From the NCBI GenBank assembly GCA_002682825.1, contig NOKP01000006.1, forward strand, positions 1,736,001 to 1,800,000: a DNA stretch of 64,000 nt, read 5' to 3'. This DNA comes from Neonectria sp. B-13 (lineage: Eukaryota; Ascomycota; Sordariomycetes; Hypocreales; Nectriaceae). The notes under the pieces were generated by a model. That model worked only from the letters and a program-made list of their open reading frames with translations, did not search any database and had not been told where the DNA came from. How positions within the stretch are numbered: the first letter of the stretch is position 1; each line of letters starts with the position of its first letter. This document shows positions 45,819 to 58,455 of this stretch, one piece after another. Position numbers and translations under genes: made by a program.

Positions 45819-48800
45819 CGGTCGTCATCCGATGGGGTTATGTATATGCATCGATCCACCCATGAACATGATCCTTCGGAGCCCAGTGCAGGACGGACTG
45901 TGCGTACTTCCCACAGCCTTTTGGCGTCGTTTGTGCGTGGTGTGCCTGTGATCAGCCAGCCAGGCCTTGTGCGCGAGGTCAGAGCAGGGTCTTCAGGGAT
46001 CAACGAGCAGGGAGCAGGGACCACTGCAGCCAGCTAGCCAGCCAAAGCCAACTGCCGCCCGAGAAACAGAGTGGGTGGAGAGAAGGAATTGCAGACTGCA
46101 GTTCCTCGACTGAAGAGGGATGTCACGCATGAGAGACAAAGACCCTGGTAGACAGCCCCTCCCCGCGAGGCACCGGCGTTAAGCAGGGGCTATCGGTGGA
46201 CGACGTTAATGGATCGCTTACTTGGGCCAGCTCTCTGCTCGCCCATTCTGGACCTGGCGGCACAGTTCGTTCCTTCTGGGCCGCTTCGAAGGAGCAGACA
46301 ATTTAACGACCCCCATCCTTCTGGAGTTGCGGTTGTTAAGGGCCCAGATTTTCCCCTGTCACTTATCAGCATCTATCCCCTAAGAATGAATCTCTCACAG
46401 TCGGCCAGTTTAGACTTTGGAGGGATTGAAACTCAAGGTGAGCCAATGTTGCACACTCTCCAGCACACGCAAGTCCATGAAGCGTTTTCTCGTGTTTGGC
46501 GTGGGAAAAGTCAACTCGGCTTGGCTCTCGGCCTGTGTCAGTCCATCATCGCTCGGGAGTCGGTCCACAATGTCGCAGAACCGCTGGTCCCTGGTCGTGT
46601 TATCATCCGTGATTGCGGCTCTACGTATCTCTCCGTCTCAAACACTGTCCCATGCCGTCATGTCCACCAAGAAGACCGTTTGCCCATCCCCACTGTCAGC
46701 GAGGACCCGGGTCTGTTGGGTGAGCAACAAGGCCGCCCCGCGCGGGTCGGTTCCCCGCGCAGCATGCGGTGCTAATGAAGAGTACTATTACCGTGATGAG
46801 GACACGGCTTCTTCGAGCGAGAAACAGTAATAGTAGTAGAAGTAGTAGCTGTAGCTGCAGCAGCAGCGGTGTGCCGCAATAGAGTGCCTGTGCGTCAGGA
46901 CAAACTCTCAAAATACTTCCCCGTTGGCCATCCCGATGCCGCTAAAACACCTCGTCACGCATATCTTGTGTCTTTTGCCCAGCTATTGTGACGGTTTGCA
47001 TTGCAACTGGCCAACCCCCTCATGGCCGGGCATCCAATCACTGGCGGGGAGCCGCTTAGCTCCATCACAGGCCGACTGGGATGTTACCCCAAGGAGAAAA
47101 GGTACGGCGGTAAAAGTCCCTTCAAGGGACACTAATAATTTCCGTCGGGTCAGCATCTGGCGACAAGCGCTCCCATTCCTGGGACGGCACTAGGCTGCGT
47201 GTATCTGAGCCGGGTGTGTGACAGGTTGGTACAGGCGCACCACCCGTTTGGATGTGGCTTGCTGCCCAGATTCGGGCTTTCCAACACCACACCCGAGTCT
47301 AAATACGAAGAAAAGCACGGCTCTGAAGGCCTTGAATGTTCATCGACTTGATTTGATGTGACTGTGATGTTGATAGGTCCGATAGAAATCAAGAAAGAAC
47401 TTGGGTACCTGGGTTGCAGGGACCGAAAAGCCGGTTCTAAATTTATTATTAGTGTTGCATCGTCGGTGGATGTTTGCTTGCTTGGGTGTCTCCGACGGAG
47501 GATCAAAACGGGCAGCCCGTCAGTCTCTTGTTTCATTCATGCCGGCCTACTTACGTAGGTTGGATCAGACCGTCATGTTTGGTCCACGGTGTCCTGATCG
47601 GGGACCGTTTGACCGAGAGGGCACATCACAGCAACACCGCACCATGCACTCATCCGCAAACATGGCCTTGCCCTCGCGGTGGAATCCCGAAACGGTCAGC
47701 AGGCAGCATGGATAAGGTTGGATGACCGTGACAAGCCAGTGATGGTCTCGGTCACCCCCTGTTGCCGGCCCCAGCTCCCAGCTTCTCAGCCCCAAGAACA
47801 GCGAAGCGCGAATCAACCTGGGGCGCCGCGCCAGCCTGAGCCACCGCGCTGGGGACAACCAAGGATGATGACATGCTATGTTGGCGAATTTCTAGGATCT
47901 CAGGTAAGTTGCGCGTCACCGCGCCGAGCCTAGCAGAGGATGGGCGTCGTCTAGTCGGCGGTCAGTCGCGGACGCACCAGACCCGAGGACAGCAAGGGAC
48001 GCGAGTACCTCGGGCCCTGGTCCGTGACGGGTCTGGCACAGCCGCGGACGGCGGCCGGCGATACGAGACAACGGTCCTAGCGTGCTAGACGCGGCGTTAA
48101 TGGGCGCTGAGGGTGACCTGTCTCGCCTAAAGGTGTGTTACGCTTACACCCCTCCCCGGCATGGGAAGTGTGATTGGGCATTGGCACGAGAGGGCATATT
48201 CGACCAACAGCACATCCGCCGACTCGTCAACATCGGTGAGGAGGGGGTCTGTGGTTGGACAGATGAGCTTGCCGGCTGGCTCTTAAAACAAGGCTCAATG
48301 AGAAATGTGAGACTTCTCAATGGTGTTATTCGGAGTTGGCGAGAGTGCGTGCTCAACCTCGCGATGTGCCCTGGGCGGTGCGAGGGAGGGTGACGAAGAG
48401 ACACAACGTGTGATACAGAATAAAGACATCAGTGGTCGTAGACGGATACGACGTAGGAGAGGAGAGGAGAGCGAGAGCGAGAAGGGAGAGGGGGGAGAAG
48501 AGCCGAGGCCAGGATACAGTAGTATGTAAGGTGAGTATGTAGATTACGACGTAGTGATCAGTAGAGGAAGAGAGAGCTGCCAACTTTCCATGTCGATTGC
48601 ATGATCCGCCTACCCCGTGATCACAATCTGGTGCTAGAGCTTGAGGATGAAGAATGCAGTGTGGTGGCAGGAGCGTTAGGGCCTCCCCCACTAACACCAG
48701 GAGGAGGGAGGGTTCTGCCTGAGGCTGCCCATCAACTGCGTACGAGAAGAGACACCTGAACCGATTAAGGAGTAAACAACCCCTGTTCGCCTCGAGGACA

Positions 48801-49093
48801 AGGGCGAAACGGAACAACATGAGACTGCCTCGAGTTACTGAATGGTGCTGCATAGTTCAAAAGGATGACGCAGATATCATCACGAATGTGCGAATATCAG
48901 ATGGCCGCCACTGTCGGCGTGAGGGAAGCGCGGGAGCATGACGACAGACGGGGAAGGGTATGGCACGGCATGGCATTGCAGGGATGGCAACTTGTGAAAG
49001 AACAAAAGGGAAAGGCTCGAGGCGAGGCGAATCTAGAGCGGCATTCGATACAGACACGAGGCGGTAGTGTAACCTTGTACAAAGAAACCGGGA

Positions 49094-49137
49094 GCGTGTG
49101 CGTGTGCGGGTGCGGGTGCGTGTGCGTGCAGGTGCGC
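49094..49137. repeat. GTGTGCG/GTGCGG purine-pyrimidine alternating repeat
   Basis: About 44 bases of nearly alternating G with T/C, built from GTGTGC and GTGCGG units. Alternating purine-pyrimidine runs like this can adopt Z-DNA. Confidence 0.7.
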
Positions 49138-49439
49138 CGTGCGGGTGCCCTCCAAGACAAATAGACCCCACCACGGGCAATCTGGAAATGAGATGCGCAG
49201 CCGACTGCCGCTCAACCGTAGACAAGGGCGTAGCTTCACGTCTGCCTCCAGCTCCGGGCAGGCAGACAGGATGAAGTTTCATTAACTCCAGACCAGACAG
49301 ACGAGATTGGCCCCCCTTGCCCATCCGGGAGTGGAGGCGCGCTAGCTGGAATCTCGGTAACAGCAGCGGCCTGACAACACTGACAGGACCCTTTGATGGT
49401 TTATTGACAAAGTTGCTCCGATTGTGGTTTGATCAGAGT

Positions 49440-49463
49440 GATGATGATGATGATGATGATGAG
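49440..49463. repeat. GAT trinucleotide microsatellite
   Basis: Eight GAT units in gene-free DNA; a perfect microsatellite. Confidence 0.85.
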
Positions 49464-52400
49464 TGCCATGTCCGGACCTGGACAGGAGGCGCAAAAACGG
49501 ACTCTCGGACAGACGTCGAGCTCCATGCAGATTCCAGGGAGCAAGCATGTTGGTTCCAGCATCCCGATATAGATTTAAGATGGGAAGCCGACCAACACAA
49601 GGATGGCTTCTCCGGCTCCTCTGGCTCTGACGGCGGTTTGCATGGGTCGCTTGTTCTGGGATCCCCGATCATCGAAGGTGGGAGTGGGAGGTAAATGGGT
49701 CTTGCGGCCGGAACAGAGGGAGTATTCGTATGAATGCAGGACGTACCTCGCATCAAGATCTTGTCTCTCGTTCTCGGATGCTATATCGGGCGTCCGTCCG
49801 GCGTTCAAGGTATGATACGAAGGGTTTGCTGGCTGATCTACTTCGTAGTGGCGGCTATCGATACTTCTGGCTGTCAATGGCGCTCAGGGGGTTGGGGGGG
49901 TCGGGTTGAGAGTGGATGGATAAAATGATGTGCATCTCTGTCTGGTTCCCGCGTATGAGATAAACGAGGTGACCCAGACTGAGAGGGCGAGAGGCGCACA
50001 ACCACAGACCAGACCATACCAGACGGTAGACGAACCATTTCAGGGCATCCCACGGGCGACAAGATAGCCCCTTTGGGAGGTATGGTATAGTAATATGGCA
50101 TGCAATAGCGTGGGCGTGGCCCGGCAGGACGATGCATGTGTGCGAAGTACGGCAGAGGCAGCAGTGAGAAGAGAACCTGAATGGTGGCACGTTGGGGACG
50201 ACTGGAACTGTACTTTACTCGAGCCACACCGTCACGTCCCCTGCCGCTGGATCCCTGTCGCTTGTCGACTCGAGCGGACCAGGGCCCCGTAGTAAGCGGC
50301 GGTGGTGGTGCAGCCAGTGGTTAGCTTTTTTGGTACGACGCGCGACTGGGCATCCGCGCCTGCGCGAGCGAGAGAGAGACGAGTGAAGAGTGAGAGCGGG
50401 AGGGAAAACAACCAGAGACAGCCGGTATTCCGCAGGGAGACGAGCGAGCGACCTGGCCCGGAAGGATAGAGACCTGAGGCTCCAGCGCCAGTGACGGCGC
50501 CAACGAGCGAGGCCCCGACGGCGCGCCAAGGTGAAGGGCGGATAGGCACTCAGGCGTTGTCGAGGTGAACCGTGAAGCGATGTGAAGCGATGAAGACAAG
50601 CGACCACCTCGTCTCAACTAGCAAAGAGCGGCACCCGACTGGCGGGTGAAGGTCCGGGCCTGGCGCAGGCATGTACCTTTTTTGCTTCAGTGTATCGCGG
50701 ACCACTGAAAGTGACATGCAACTGAGGCGCAAAGTGCACTGATCTCAGCCCGACTACGGAGTACGGATACCTTAGTAAAAGAGACCACAGACCACTTACC
50801 GACCCAGTTCCCCAGTGCCTGGCCGAGTCCTAGGCGTCGCCCGAGTCCAAGCCCAAGCCTAAGCCCAACAGCGCGCCAGGTCATCCATTCATGCACGCGA
50901 ATAGGAAGTGGCACGCCTTGTGATTGTGAAAAGGCGGCGTTGCCTTGCCTTGCCTGACGCTTCGTTTTCTGGTTTACGAACAATGCTCCGGCATCTGGGC
51001 ATCGGTATTGTGACAGATCCAGCCAATCCCGTCGAGGGGTGTGACGGACGGGATGGGACACTTCCTCGACGAATATACCGGGGCTGCAGAATTAGAAGCA
51101 CTTGGTACAGTACTAGCAGCATGGAGGCAAGCCAACATACACTATACACTGCAAGCCCAGCGCAGGGCCATCCAACCGAGGCCAGGCGGTCCCCACCACC
51201 GCTGGAACTGGAACTGGAACTCGAAATGGAAGAAGGGCTCCATGGCGGGAGGGAGCCAGGTAGCCTTCAGGTACCTCGAGTACCCAGGGTACAAAGCGCA
51301 CTTGGACGACTGACGCCGTCCGAAGCGCCATGCCGCCCCAATTTGGGAGGGGGAAGGGATAGGGCCGTCCCCGGGCTTAGCGATAGAGTCGGTCGGTACT
51401 GTTACAAAGCCACGCCGGAGCTCTTGATTTCGGCATCGTTTTGCTTGGTCTGATCTGTCCTGTCTGTTTTGCTCTGTCCTGCTCTGTCCTGTCCTGCTCT
51501 GTTCTGTCCCAGTCTCGCCCTCTCTCGCATCCAATCCCCTCTGGCTTGGCATTCTTCCATCATCCGGATTTTGCAACTCAACTCAGCTCATCTCATCTCA
51601 CCTCACCACATCCATCTCCTACAGCCGCGGCCTGTCCGCAACCCACACCCCAAAAGAGTCCCAAGTCCCAGGTTCCCAGGCTCCCCCCCGGTCCCCCGTG
51701 CTCTTTTTCTTCTCTCCACGCCCCCCCCGGCATCTCAAGCATCTCAGCATCTCAGCATCTCCCCGTCAGTATCAGGGTCCACGGGCGAGCATTTCTTACC
51801 TCTCTCGCTCTCTCGTCCGGGTTGCCTCTTCCGCCTCAAAGCCAAACGTCGCCTGTTCGTGTCTGTCCGAGGCCCTTGCTCCCGCGCTTGCTAGTTTGCG
51901 GCCAGCTCGTGTCAGTGTCAGTCAGTGCCAGTCAGTGTAAGAGAGAAAGAAGTGTGTCCGCGCGCGTCCGCGTCCGCATCCGCGTCTGCGCCTGTGTCTT
52001 TTGTCTGTGGGTGTACTACGTACGTACGGTGCGGCGGTTCCTCAGCCTTGACCAAGTCGCCTAGACCCGGCCATGCCCTCGAGCCCCTTCGTTGAGAGAC
52101 TACCATTGTCCTTGCCGCCGCCTTCTTTTTAGCTTGAACCTGGCTCTCGCTCCTCAGTCCCTCAGTCCTCCTCTCACCCTCTGCCTCTCACTACCTCTAC
52201 CCTCTCTTCCTCTCTTCTCACCCTCAAACCCTCGCCCCGTCCTCGGCCTCGCCCTGTATCTTGGACTTGCCTGACCTGGTCGATTCTACTTTCTCTTTCT
52301 TCTTTCACTCACTCGCTCGCCATCTTCATCTCTCCCTCTCTCCCTCCGCTTCTTCCTCTCCGTCCAAGACCTGATCTGAGCTCTCTCCCCGCCACCAACC

Positions 52401-53101
52401 CCCCAACCAGCTCCAGCCTTTTTCCCGACCACAGGCGCAGCACCATAATCGCGCGTCAAACCTACGCCCCAAGCGCCGCGATACTTACCTGCCGTCTCCA
52501 TCATCGCCATCATCACCACCACTGCGCCCGTATTCTTTTTCTCTGTGCGCACCCGCGCGAAGCCTCCAGGAGCCCGAGGAGGACCCTCTTCGACCCGGAA
52601 CGCCAAGGATCGAAACCCAGTAGTTCAAGTAAAAGGGCGCGAGCGCAGTCTGGTCACTGTCTCGTCTTTTTTTCTTCTTGACACAAGCGCACCCGAGCGC
52701 ATCTCCGGCAATTTCACCACAGCAGCTCTGCTCTGCCTCAGTTCCAGCTCCACGCTGCGTGTGTACGCTGCCGCCACCCGCCCCGCGCATCTCTTCGTCA
52801 GCCCCGCGCCAGATCTTGACGCCAGGTCTTGACGAATTTGCCTTGCGGTCGAGTTTCTGTGCCGTTCTTTCGTCCGGTTCACCTCGAGCTTAGCTCCAGT
52901 CATTGTACGAGGCCCGAAATCAGGAGGCGGCCACCCACGGATCCTCCGGAACGGCTTCAGTGACTTTTCGACACGAATTGCAGGAAGCCCCGACGATTTC
53001 ACCTCGGCATTGCTGTGCGCTCCGGGATTAATCACAGAGCGCTCCTTGTTCAACAACTCAATTTGCGCCGCCAAATCTCACCAATCCCCAGTTGGTTCAA
53101 C

Positions 53102-55171
53102 ATGTCAACTTTCACCGCTCTTAATGGGGGCTCGCCCAAAACATCAGATCCGCCCACTGTGATTGTGACGGCCGAGAAGAGCACTGCCTCGGAGGAACGC
53201 GCAAACAGCACGGCCTCAGCTCCGCCTCAGCCCACCCCAGACGTCTCATCGAACCAGAGGCCAACCCAAAATCCGGATCGACCAGCATTTCAATCGCCAA
53301 ATTATCCCGATGTTGAAAGCTCTCACAAGCGCAAACGCTCCGACTCGTTAGAGCTACGGCGAGAACCTCCCGTCCAGGAACGCACTCCAGAGGCGACGAC
53401 GGCTCCCAATCAGGTCATCGATTCCCGTGAGCCCTATGGAACACCCCAGCGAGATTACCGGCATTACGGCGATGATCAGCGGGATAAAGATGGGTGGTAC
53501 TCACAGCGCGATGAACGGAGCTACGAGTCTCAGCAAAACTCAGCTACCACGCCTCATGGTCAGACGGAGGAACAGATTGGGGATGCGCTGCGAAGAGCTG
53601 CTGGTCAGATGGATCACGGCGACTACCCCCAAACTAGCCCCGAAGGCGATGACAGCTCCATCAACGTGTACGGTGGCCAATACACTCCTGAGCAGAGGCG
53701 AGATGGTGTCTTGCAGCATGACGCCAAAAAGCGGAAGCGAAATTTTAGCAACCGAACCAAGACGGGTTGTCTGACGTGTCGCAAGCGAAAGAAGAAGTGC
53801 GACGAGCAGAAGCCTGAGTGTAAGTTGCAGATTTGGAGTTACGGTCTGAACGTGATACTGATCTCTCACAGGCGGGAACTGCCTCCGCGGCAGCTTTGTG
53901 TGCGCCGGATATCCACCTCAGAGGGGCCCAGGATGGCAGAAGCCCGACAACAAAGCCTCAGCTGTTCCCCTCGAGTCCAAGGACCCAACATACGTGCCCC
54001 CGGGAGCTTATGGCATGCCGCAGCAAAATCCTTACGGGGCCCAGCCGGTGAAGCGGGAACCCCTGCCACCATACCGCGGCCAGGCCTTGAGGATTGACCC
54101 GCCACAAGGCCGCCCTTTGGTGACCGATGATGACCGGCCAACAGCGTCAACAATCCCGAGCGCGTCCGTTACTAGCCCCGACAATAAACTCTCCGCCCTG
54201 CCCTACACTCCCGCAAACGTCTTTCCTACACCAGTCAGCGCCAACACTCAAGGGCCGTTCGGAGAAAGGATGACCAAGGAATACCAGCGCGTGCCTCCGC
54301 TGCACGATCTCAGCAGAACGGAACCCGAGACTCCTCATCCCGGGAACCAGCTCCCCCAGATCAACATCCTTCACCCGACGAGGACGAACAGCCCGGCGCC
54401 TCCCCCGCAGGCCCCGACGTCAAATGTCCAGGTCGCCGCCCAGCTGGCGCTCTCCCACTCGCAGTTCCCCCAAAGACGGACCCAGAAGGAGGAGATGTTG
54501 TCAGGGCGGCATTACTATCCATTCGACAAGGAACTGTGCCTAGAGCGCGAACGCTGCGCCGCTGCGTGTTGGAGGTTCAACAACTTGACCACGCCCCCTA
54601 CCAATGGCGTGTCTCCCGAGGAACGAGCCCGTCTGTTTCTCGAGATATTGCAACCTCGCGACCCTGTTCGGGTCTCGCCGACAGAAGCCTCTCCAGTCAC
54701 CAACATGGGCCGTGTGGGCAGGCATGTAGCCGTTGAGACACCCTTCACTTGCGATTACGGCTACAACATCACCATTGGGCACCACGTCGTCATTGGACGC
54801 AACTGCACCGTCAACGATGTTTGCGAGGTCAAAATTGGAGACAACTGTGTCATTGGGCCGAATGTCAGCATCTTTACCGCCACGCTGCCCATCGACCCCA
54901 AGAAGCGTCAGGGCGGACAGGGCCCCCAGCTTGGCAAGGCAATTACAATTGAGCAAGACTGCTGGATTGGCGGAGGAGCCATTATCCTCCCTGGACGGAC
55001 GATTGGCAAGGGAAGCACCGTTGGTGCTGGATCCATTGTGACGAAGGTATGTTTTTGGCAAATTTCCATAGCCATGAGACGACACACATTAACAGACTCG
55101 AATAGGATGTTCCACCTTTTACTATTGTAGCCGGAAACCCTGCGCGTGTTCTCCGCGGCATCGCATCTTAA
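53102..55171 (+). CDS. Zn2Cys6 DNA-binding domain fused to a maltose O-acetyltransferase-type enzyme
   Basis: About 652 residues from exons 53102-53819, 53872-55046 and 55106-55171, in frame. Residues 1-210 are disordered and hydrophilic with a basic KRKR motif. A zinc cluster at 223-250 (CLTCRKRKKKC, then PEC, GNCL and FVCAGY) is complete only after splicing of the first intron. After a Pro-rich linker comes the Mac domain at about 440-500 (EEMLSGRHYYPFDKELCLER, ARLFLEIL), then a left-handed beta-helix of hexapeptide repeats (IGHHVVIGRNCTVNDVC, IGDNCVIGPNVSIFT, TIEQDCWIGGGAIILPG, IGKGSTVGAGSIVTK) to the end, closing with DVPPFTIVAGNPARVLRG. The NVSIFTATLPIDPKKR segment and DCWIGGGA are typical of galactoside/maltose acetyltransferases, so the enzyme looks intact. 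It suggests a protein that both binds DNA and acetylates a sugar-like or unknown acceptor using acetyl-CoA. An upstream in-frame ATG at 53015 would add 29 residues. Confidence 0.93.
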
Positions 55172-56156
55172 TACCAACCTTTTTGCGACGCTGCACTTCT
55201 CATTTCCTGTCATGATACCCCAGCGTATTCTGTCGTATACATCTTTACTCTCGTTTCAGCAACTTGTTACATGACGTCTCAGTCATAACAACTACCGGAT
55301 AAAAAAAGATAAAAATCACATATCAAAAAGTTGAGGCGTTGTTTGTTGCTTTTCAGCATATGTTATCGGTACATAGGCTACGACCGCGGAAAAGGAGGAA
55401 CTCTTGGAGCGATGGTCGGAGGAATTGTATGCCCTTCGGGGGGGGGTAGGATCGGAGCGGTAGAGGATACAGGAAGGATGGGCGAAAGGGCAAGGTTCGG
55501 GATTGGATGGGTTGGCAGACTTGTCGTTGCATGTGCTCATGACTTACGAGAGATAAACAAGCCAGGCCGAAGGCCTGCAGAGAGAGATATCCATGTTATT
55601 GTTTTCCTGCAACTTAGACCCGCTCTTCCCCGTTGCCCGGTGTCCGAACATGTTTGCATCCGCGTTGGATCTAGACCAATCGGTGTTGACAGTTTTAAGA
55701 GGCCTCGTGCTTGTCCGGCCGCCGTTCTGCGGCCTTGGCCTTCTGCGGCCACCTGTTCGACCATGCGCGTCTCTATCTACTGAAAACGTAAAAGAAAATC
55801 GGCATGATATCCAAGGATCATATGTCCCTAGGGAACTTTGTTGACACGGGGGGCAGAGAGCAGTCGGCAAATTGTTTCAACAAGGGAAACTTGCGATCCT
55901 TGGGGTTGTTTTTGCTATATGGCACACTAGAATATGCTAGCTAAGTACATGTTAGTTCTCAGTCGGCCCTGACTGGACGGCTGGCTGTCTCGTCCTAGAT
56001 GTATCAAAGGCAAACAACGGGTACTCTTCTTAGCAGAGATACAACGAACTGACTAACATACTCTTCGACATGTAAGTAGAAAGAAACAAGACATGGCAAG
56101 TAATTATGCCGCAACGCATCAGTGCTCCTAAAACTCAATATACAAAGCTAGGGTCG
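55172..56156. other. Convergent intergenic region
   Basis: 985 bases between the stops of the acetyltransferase fusion (+) and the next regulator (-); it carries both 3' UTRs. Nothing coding seen. Confidence 0.6.
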
Positions 56157-58455
56157 TCAGGGCGACATGTCTGGGAAGGGCTGGTTCCACCTGTCTTCGT
56201 CCGCATCCCCTAGGCGGAGGTACTGATCGATGGAGTTCTGCCAGGGCTGTTAGTCTAGCTGGTCCACAAAGTCCGGAAGACGGAGAAGCGGGCGAGAGAA
56301 GAAACAAAGAGACGCCACGTACCCAATCCAGTCCCTCCCTGTTGCCAAAGAAGCTCTCCAGCGGTGGAAGCTCGTCAAAGTTGACGGGATAGTCGGTAAG
56401 CTGCATCGGGCTAAGGTCCGGCAGCGCATATGCGTCTCCCGTGCTGGGGGTATCGCCAGCGACCAGCGTGGAGCCGTCCGAGAGGCTTGTATCGGCGGCC
56501 GTGGGGGTATCGACCTTGTTCAGGATGGCGGCGAGGACCTTGGAGGCGTGGCGGGCGTCCTTGGATTTGGCGCCGCGCTCGGTCCAGATGGCGTAGGCTC
56601 GTTGCAGCATCCGGATGCGATGTTGGCGGTCGTGGTGGCTGGTGGTGAGGAGGTGTGAGATGCTTGTTGAAGATGTGAGGTGCTGACGAGACTTGACTTA
56701 CCTGATATCGGTGGACTCGCTGAGGTCCAGACAAATGACCATGGCTGCTACGAGGAAGTCATGCAACGTCAGGCTTGACACCATGAACCGGTCGTCGTAC
56801 ATCCTCCCGCCAGGCCGGATCTCCACGTCAAACTCAAGATGTAAGTCGAGGATGCGCATGGCGGCGTTGCGGCAGATCTCGCGGGAGCCGTTGAAGCGGG
56901 CCTCGTCCTTGCCGACGCTGAGGTATTGGCGGTGCAGTACGCAGAGCGTCTTGCGGAACATCAGCTCGAGCATAAGACGGTGCATGATGGTGTAGCCCTC
57001 GTCGGTGAAGGAGGTGCTGCGAATGGAGCGGATGCGGTAGCACGGCGGGATGGACTCGTGGAAGGCCTCCAGCTCGGCGTTGAGGGCCATGGTGTCCTCG
57101 TACGGCGGCCGGTCCACGGCCAGGGCGTGCTGGATGACGCGCCGGGTGATGCGGCAGAGGAAAGACTTGATGCGCCAGGCGAGGAGCGGCGTCGGGTCCG
57201 TCGGGTCGCGCGAAGGCGGCACCTCGGCGCCCTCGTCGAAGTCGTCGTCGCTCAGGTTCCGCGGGTGGTCGGCGCTGCAGACGTCCTGATGGATCATGGG
57301 CGGCATACCGAGCTGGAAGGAGAAGAGCAGGTCGCACGACTGGATCATGAACCAAGTGCGGCGGCGCATCTCGGCCTCGAACGAGGGGATGTTGGGCGAG
57401 ACCTTGGCGGCGTCGAGGTGGTATCCTCTGCGCTGGGCGAGGCGCACAGCGAGCCCGAACAACGCCCAGATAGTGGCGTCCGAGTCCTCCTTCTGGACGT
57501 TACGCGAGTGGGCAAACATCATGAGAGCCTCGACGGAGAAGGGCTTGGCCTTGAGGTACTGGCCGGTGATGAGGCACTGCGCCGCGCGGAACATGTAGAA
57601 CTTAGGCTCGGCGACGGAGAGCAGCGAGGGCCCGACGAGGCCCTTGACCTTGGCGACCATGGCACCGATGCTGAGGATAGAGAACATGATGCTGAGCCAG
57701 AGGAAGCTGGTGGACGACGGGTCCGCCCAGAAGGCCTCGTAGCGGCGCCGGAAGTGGTGGACGTGAACAAAGGTCACAGCCAGGAACTTGGCGTTGAAGT
57801 AGGTCGTCACAAGCTTGTCGGCATCCTGGCGGGACGGGAGGCTGTTGACGACCTCTTTCATGGTGAGGGCTGTCATGTCACCGAGGAAGATGTCTGGCGC
57901 TGGCAGGCTCTCCGGTTCCTCTAGCTGAGGGGGTAGGTCGTCATCTTCGCCGCCGAGGACGTTCTGGATGTCGCGAATGCTCTCGACCAACGCCGACCAC
58001 GATGTTGTGCCATGGTAGTCGGCTTCCATGCCATCTCCAAGTCCTCCCGGTCCAAGCGGAGCCCCGTGGTCGGCTTCCATGACGCTGTCGCCGGCGCTCC
58101 CATTCGGATCATTGGAGCCCGCCGTCGCGAGATCCTTGACCATCTCCTCAAGCTTGGCCAGCCTCGCCTGGACCTCGAGGCGGCCGGTGGGGCCCGACGA
58201 CGAGCCGAAGCGGCACGCGGGGGCATCACCACGCTTCTCGCAGGCGCCGCAGGGCTTCTGGCGATCACATTTGCTCTTGCGGCGCTGGCAGGCGGTGCAC
58301 GAGACGGGCTGGCGGTTCCGCTTAACGCGGTGCGAGTCGGCGGCGCGGAAGACGGTGGTGAAGGCCGCGAGCTCCGGGCCGGGCGGCATGGCGGATGGAA
58401 CAAGCGAACGCGGGTTCCCGGATCGGGTAATTGGCCGGATTGGCGGCTTAGACAA
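56157..58455 (-). CDS. Zn2Cys6 fungal-specific transcription factor
   Basis: Nuclear regulator of about 716 residues; exons 58455-56702, 56638-56323 and 56237-56157, in frame. The zinc cluster is at residues 53-81 (Cys 53, 56, 63, 69, 72, 81; CX2CX6CX5CX2CX8C), preceded by KRNRQPVS. A short leucine-rich coiled coil follows (LEVQARLAKLEEMVKDL, about 92-110), as in dimerising Gal4-type factors. The fungal_trans middle homology region covers about 200-470, with the hallmark ARNVQKEDS-type helix, WALFGLAVRLAQRRGYH and RRRTWFMIQSCDLLFSFQLGMPPMI. The C-terminal 130 residues, acidic and Pro-rich, come from the last two exons and may be the activation domain. Met23 (58389) is an alternative start. 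Targets unknown. Confidence 0.93.

Larger units (their letters stand above)
42610..53101. other. 10.5-kb stretch without a supportable gene
   Basis: Open frames are short, overlap on both strands and are composed of Arg/Pro/Ser/Gly-rich random peptides; none shows a conserved motif or plausible exon chain. It holds several simple repeats (45796-45818, 49094-49137, 49440-49463), one TACGGAGTAC (50755-50764), and from about 51400 a strongly C/T-rich + strand reaching the start of the downstream gene. The last 1.5 kb is probably that gene's leader. Long non-coding RNAs cannot be excluded. Confidence 0.5.

Noticed and set aside
46209..46775. 188-codon + strand open frame
   Set aside because: Looks slightly protein-like in its middle but has no recognisable domain and no supporting exon neighbours; not enough to call.
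56926..57924. 332-codon + strand open frame
   Set aside because: Antisense to the fungal_trans region of the minus-strand regulator; openness is caused by GC-rich third positions. No family features.
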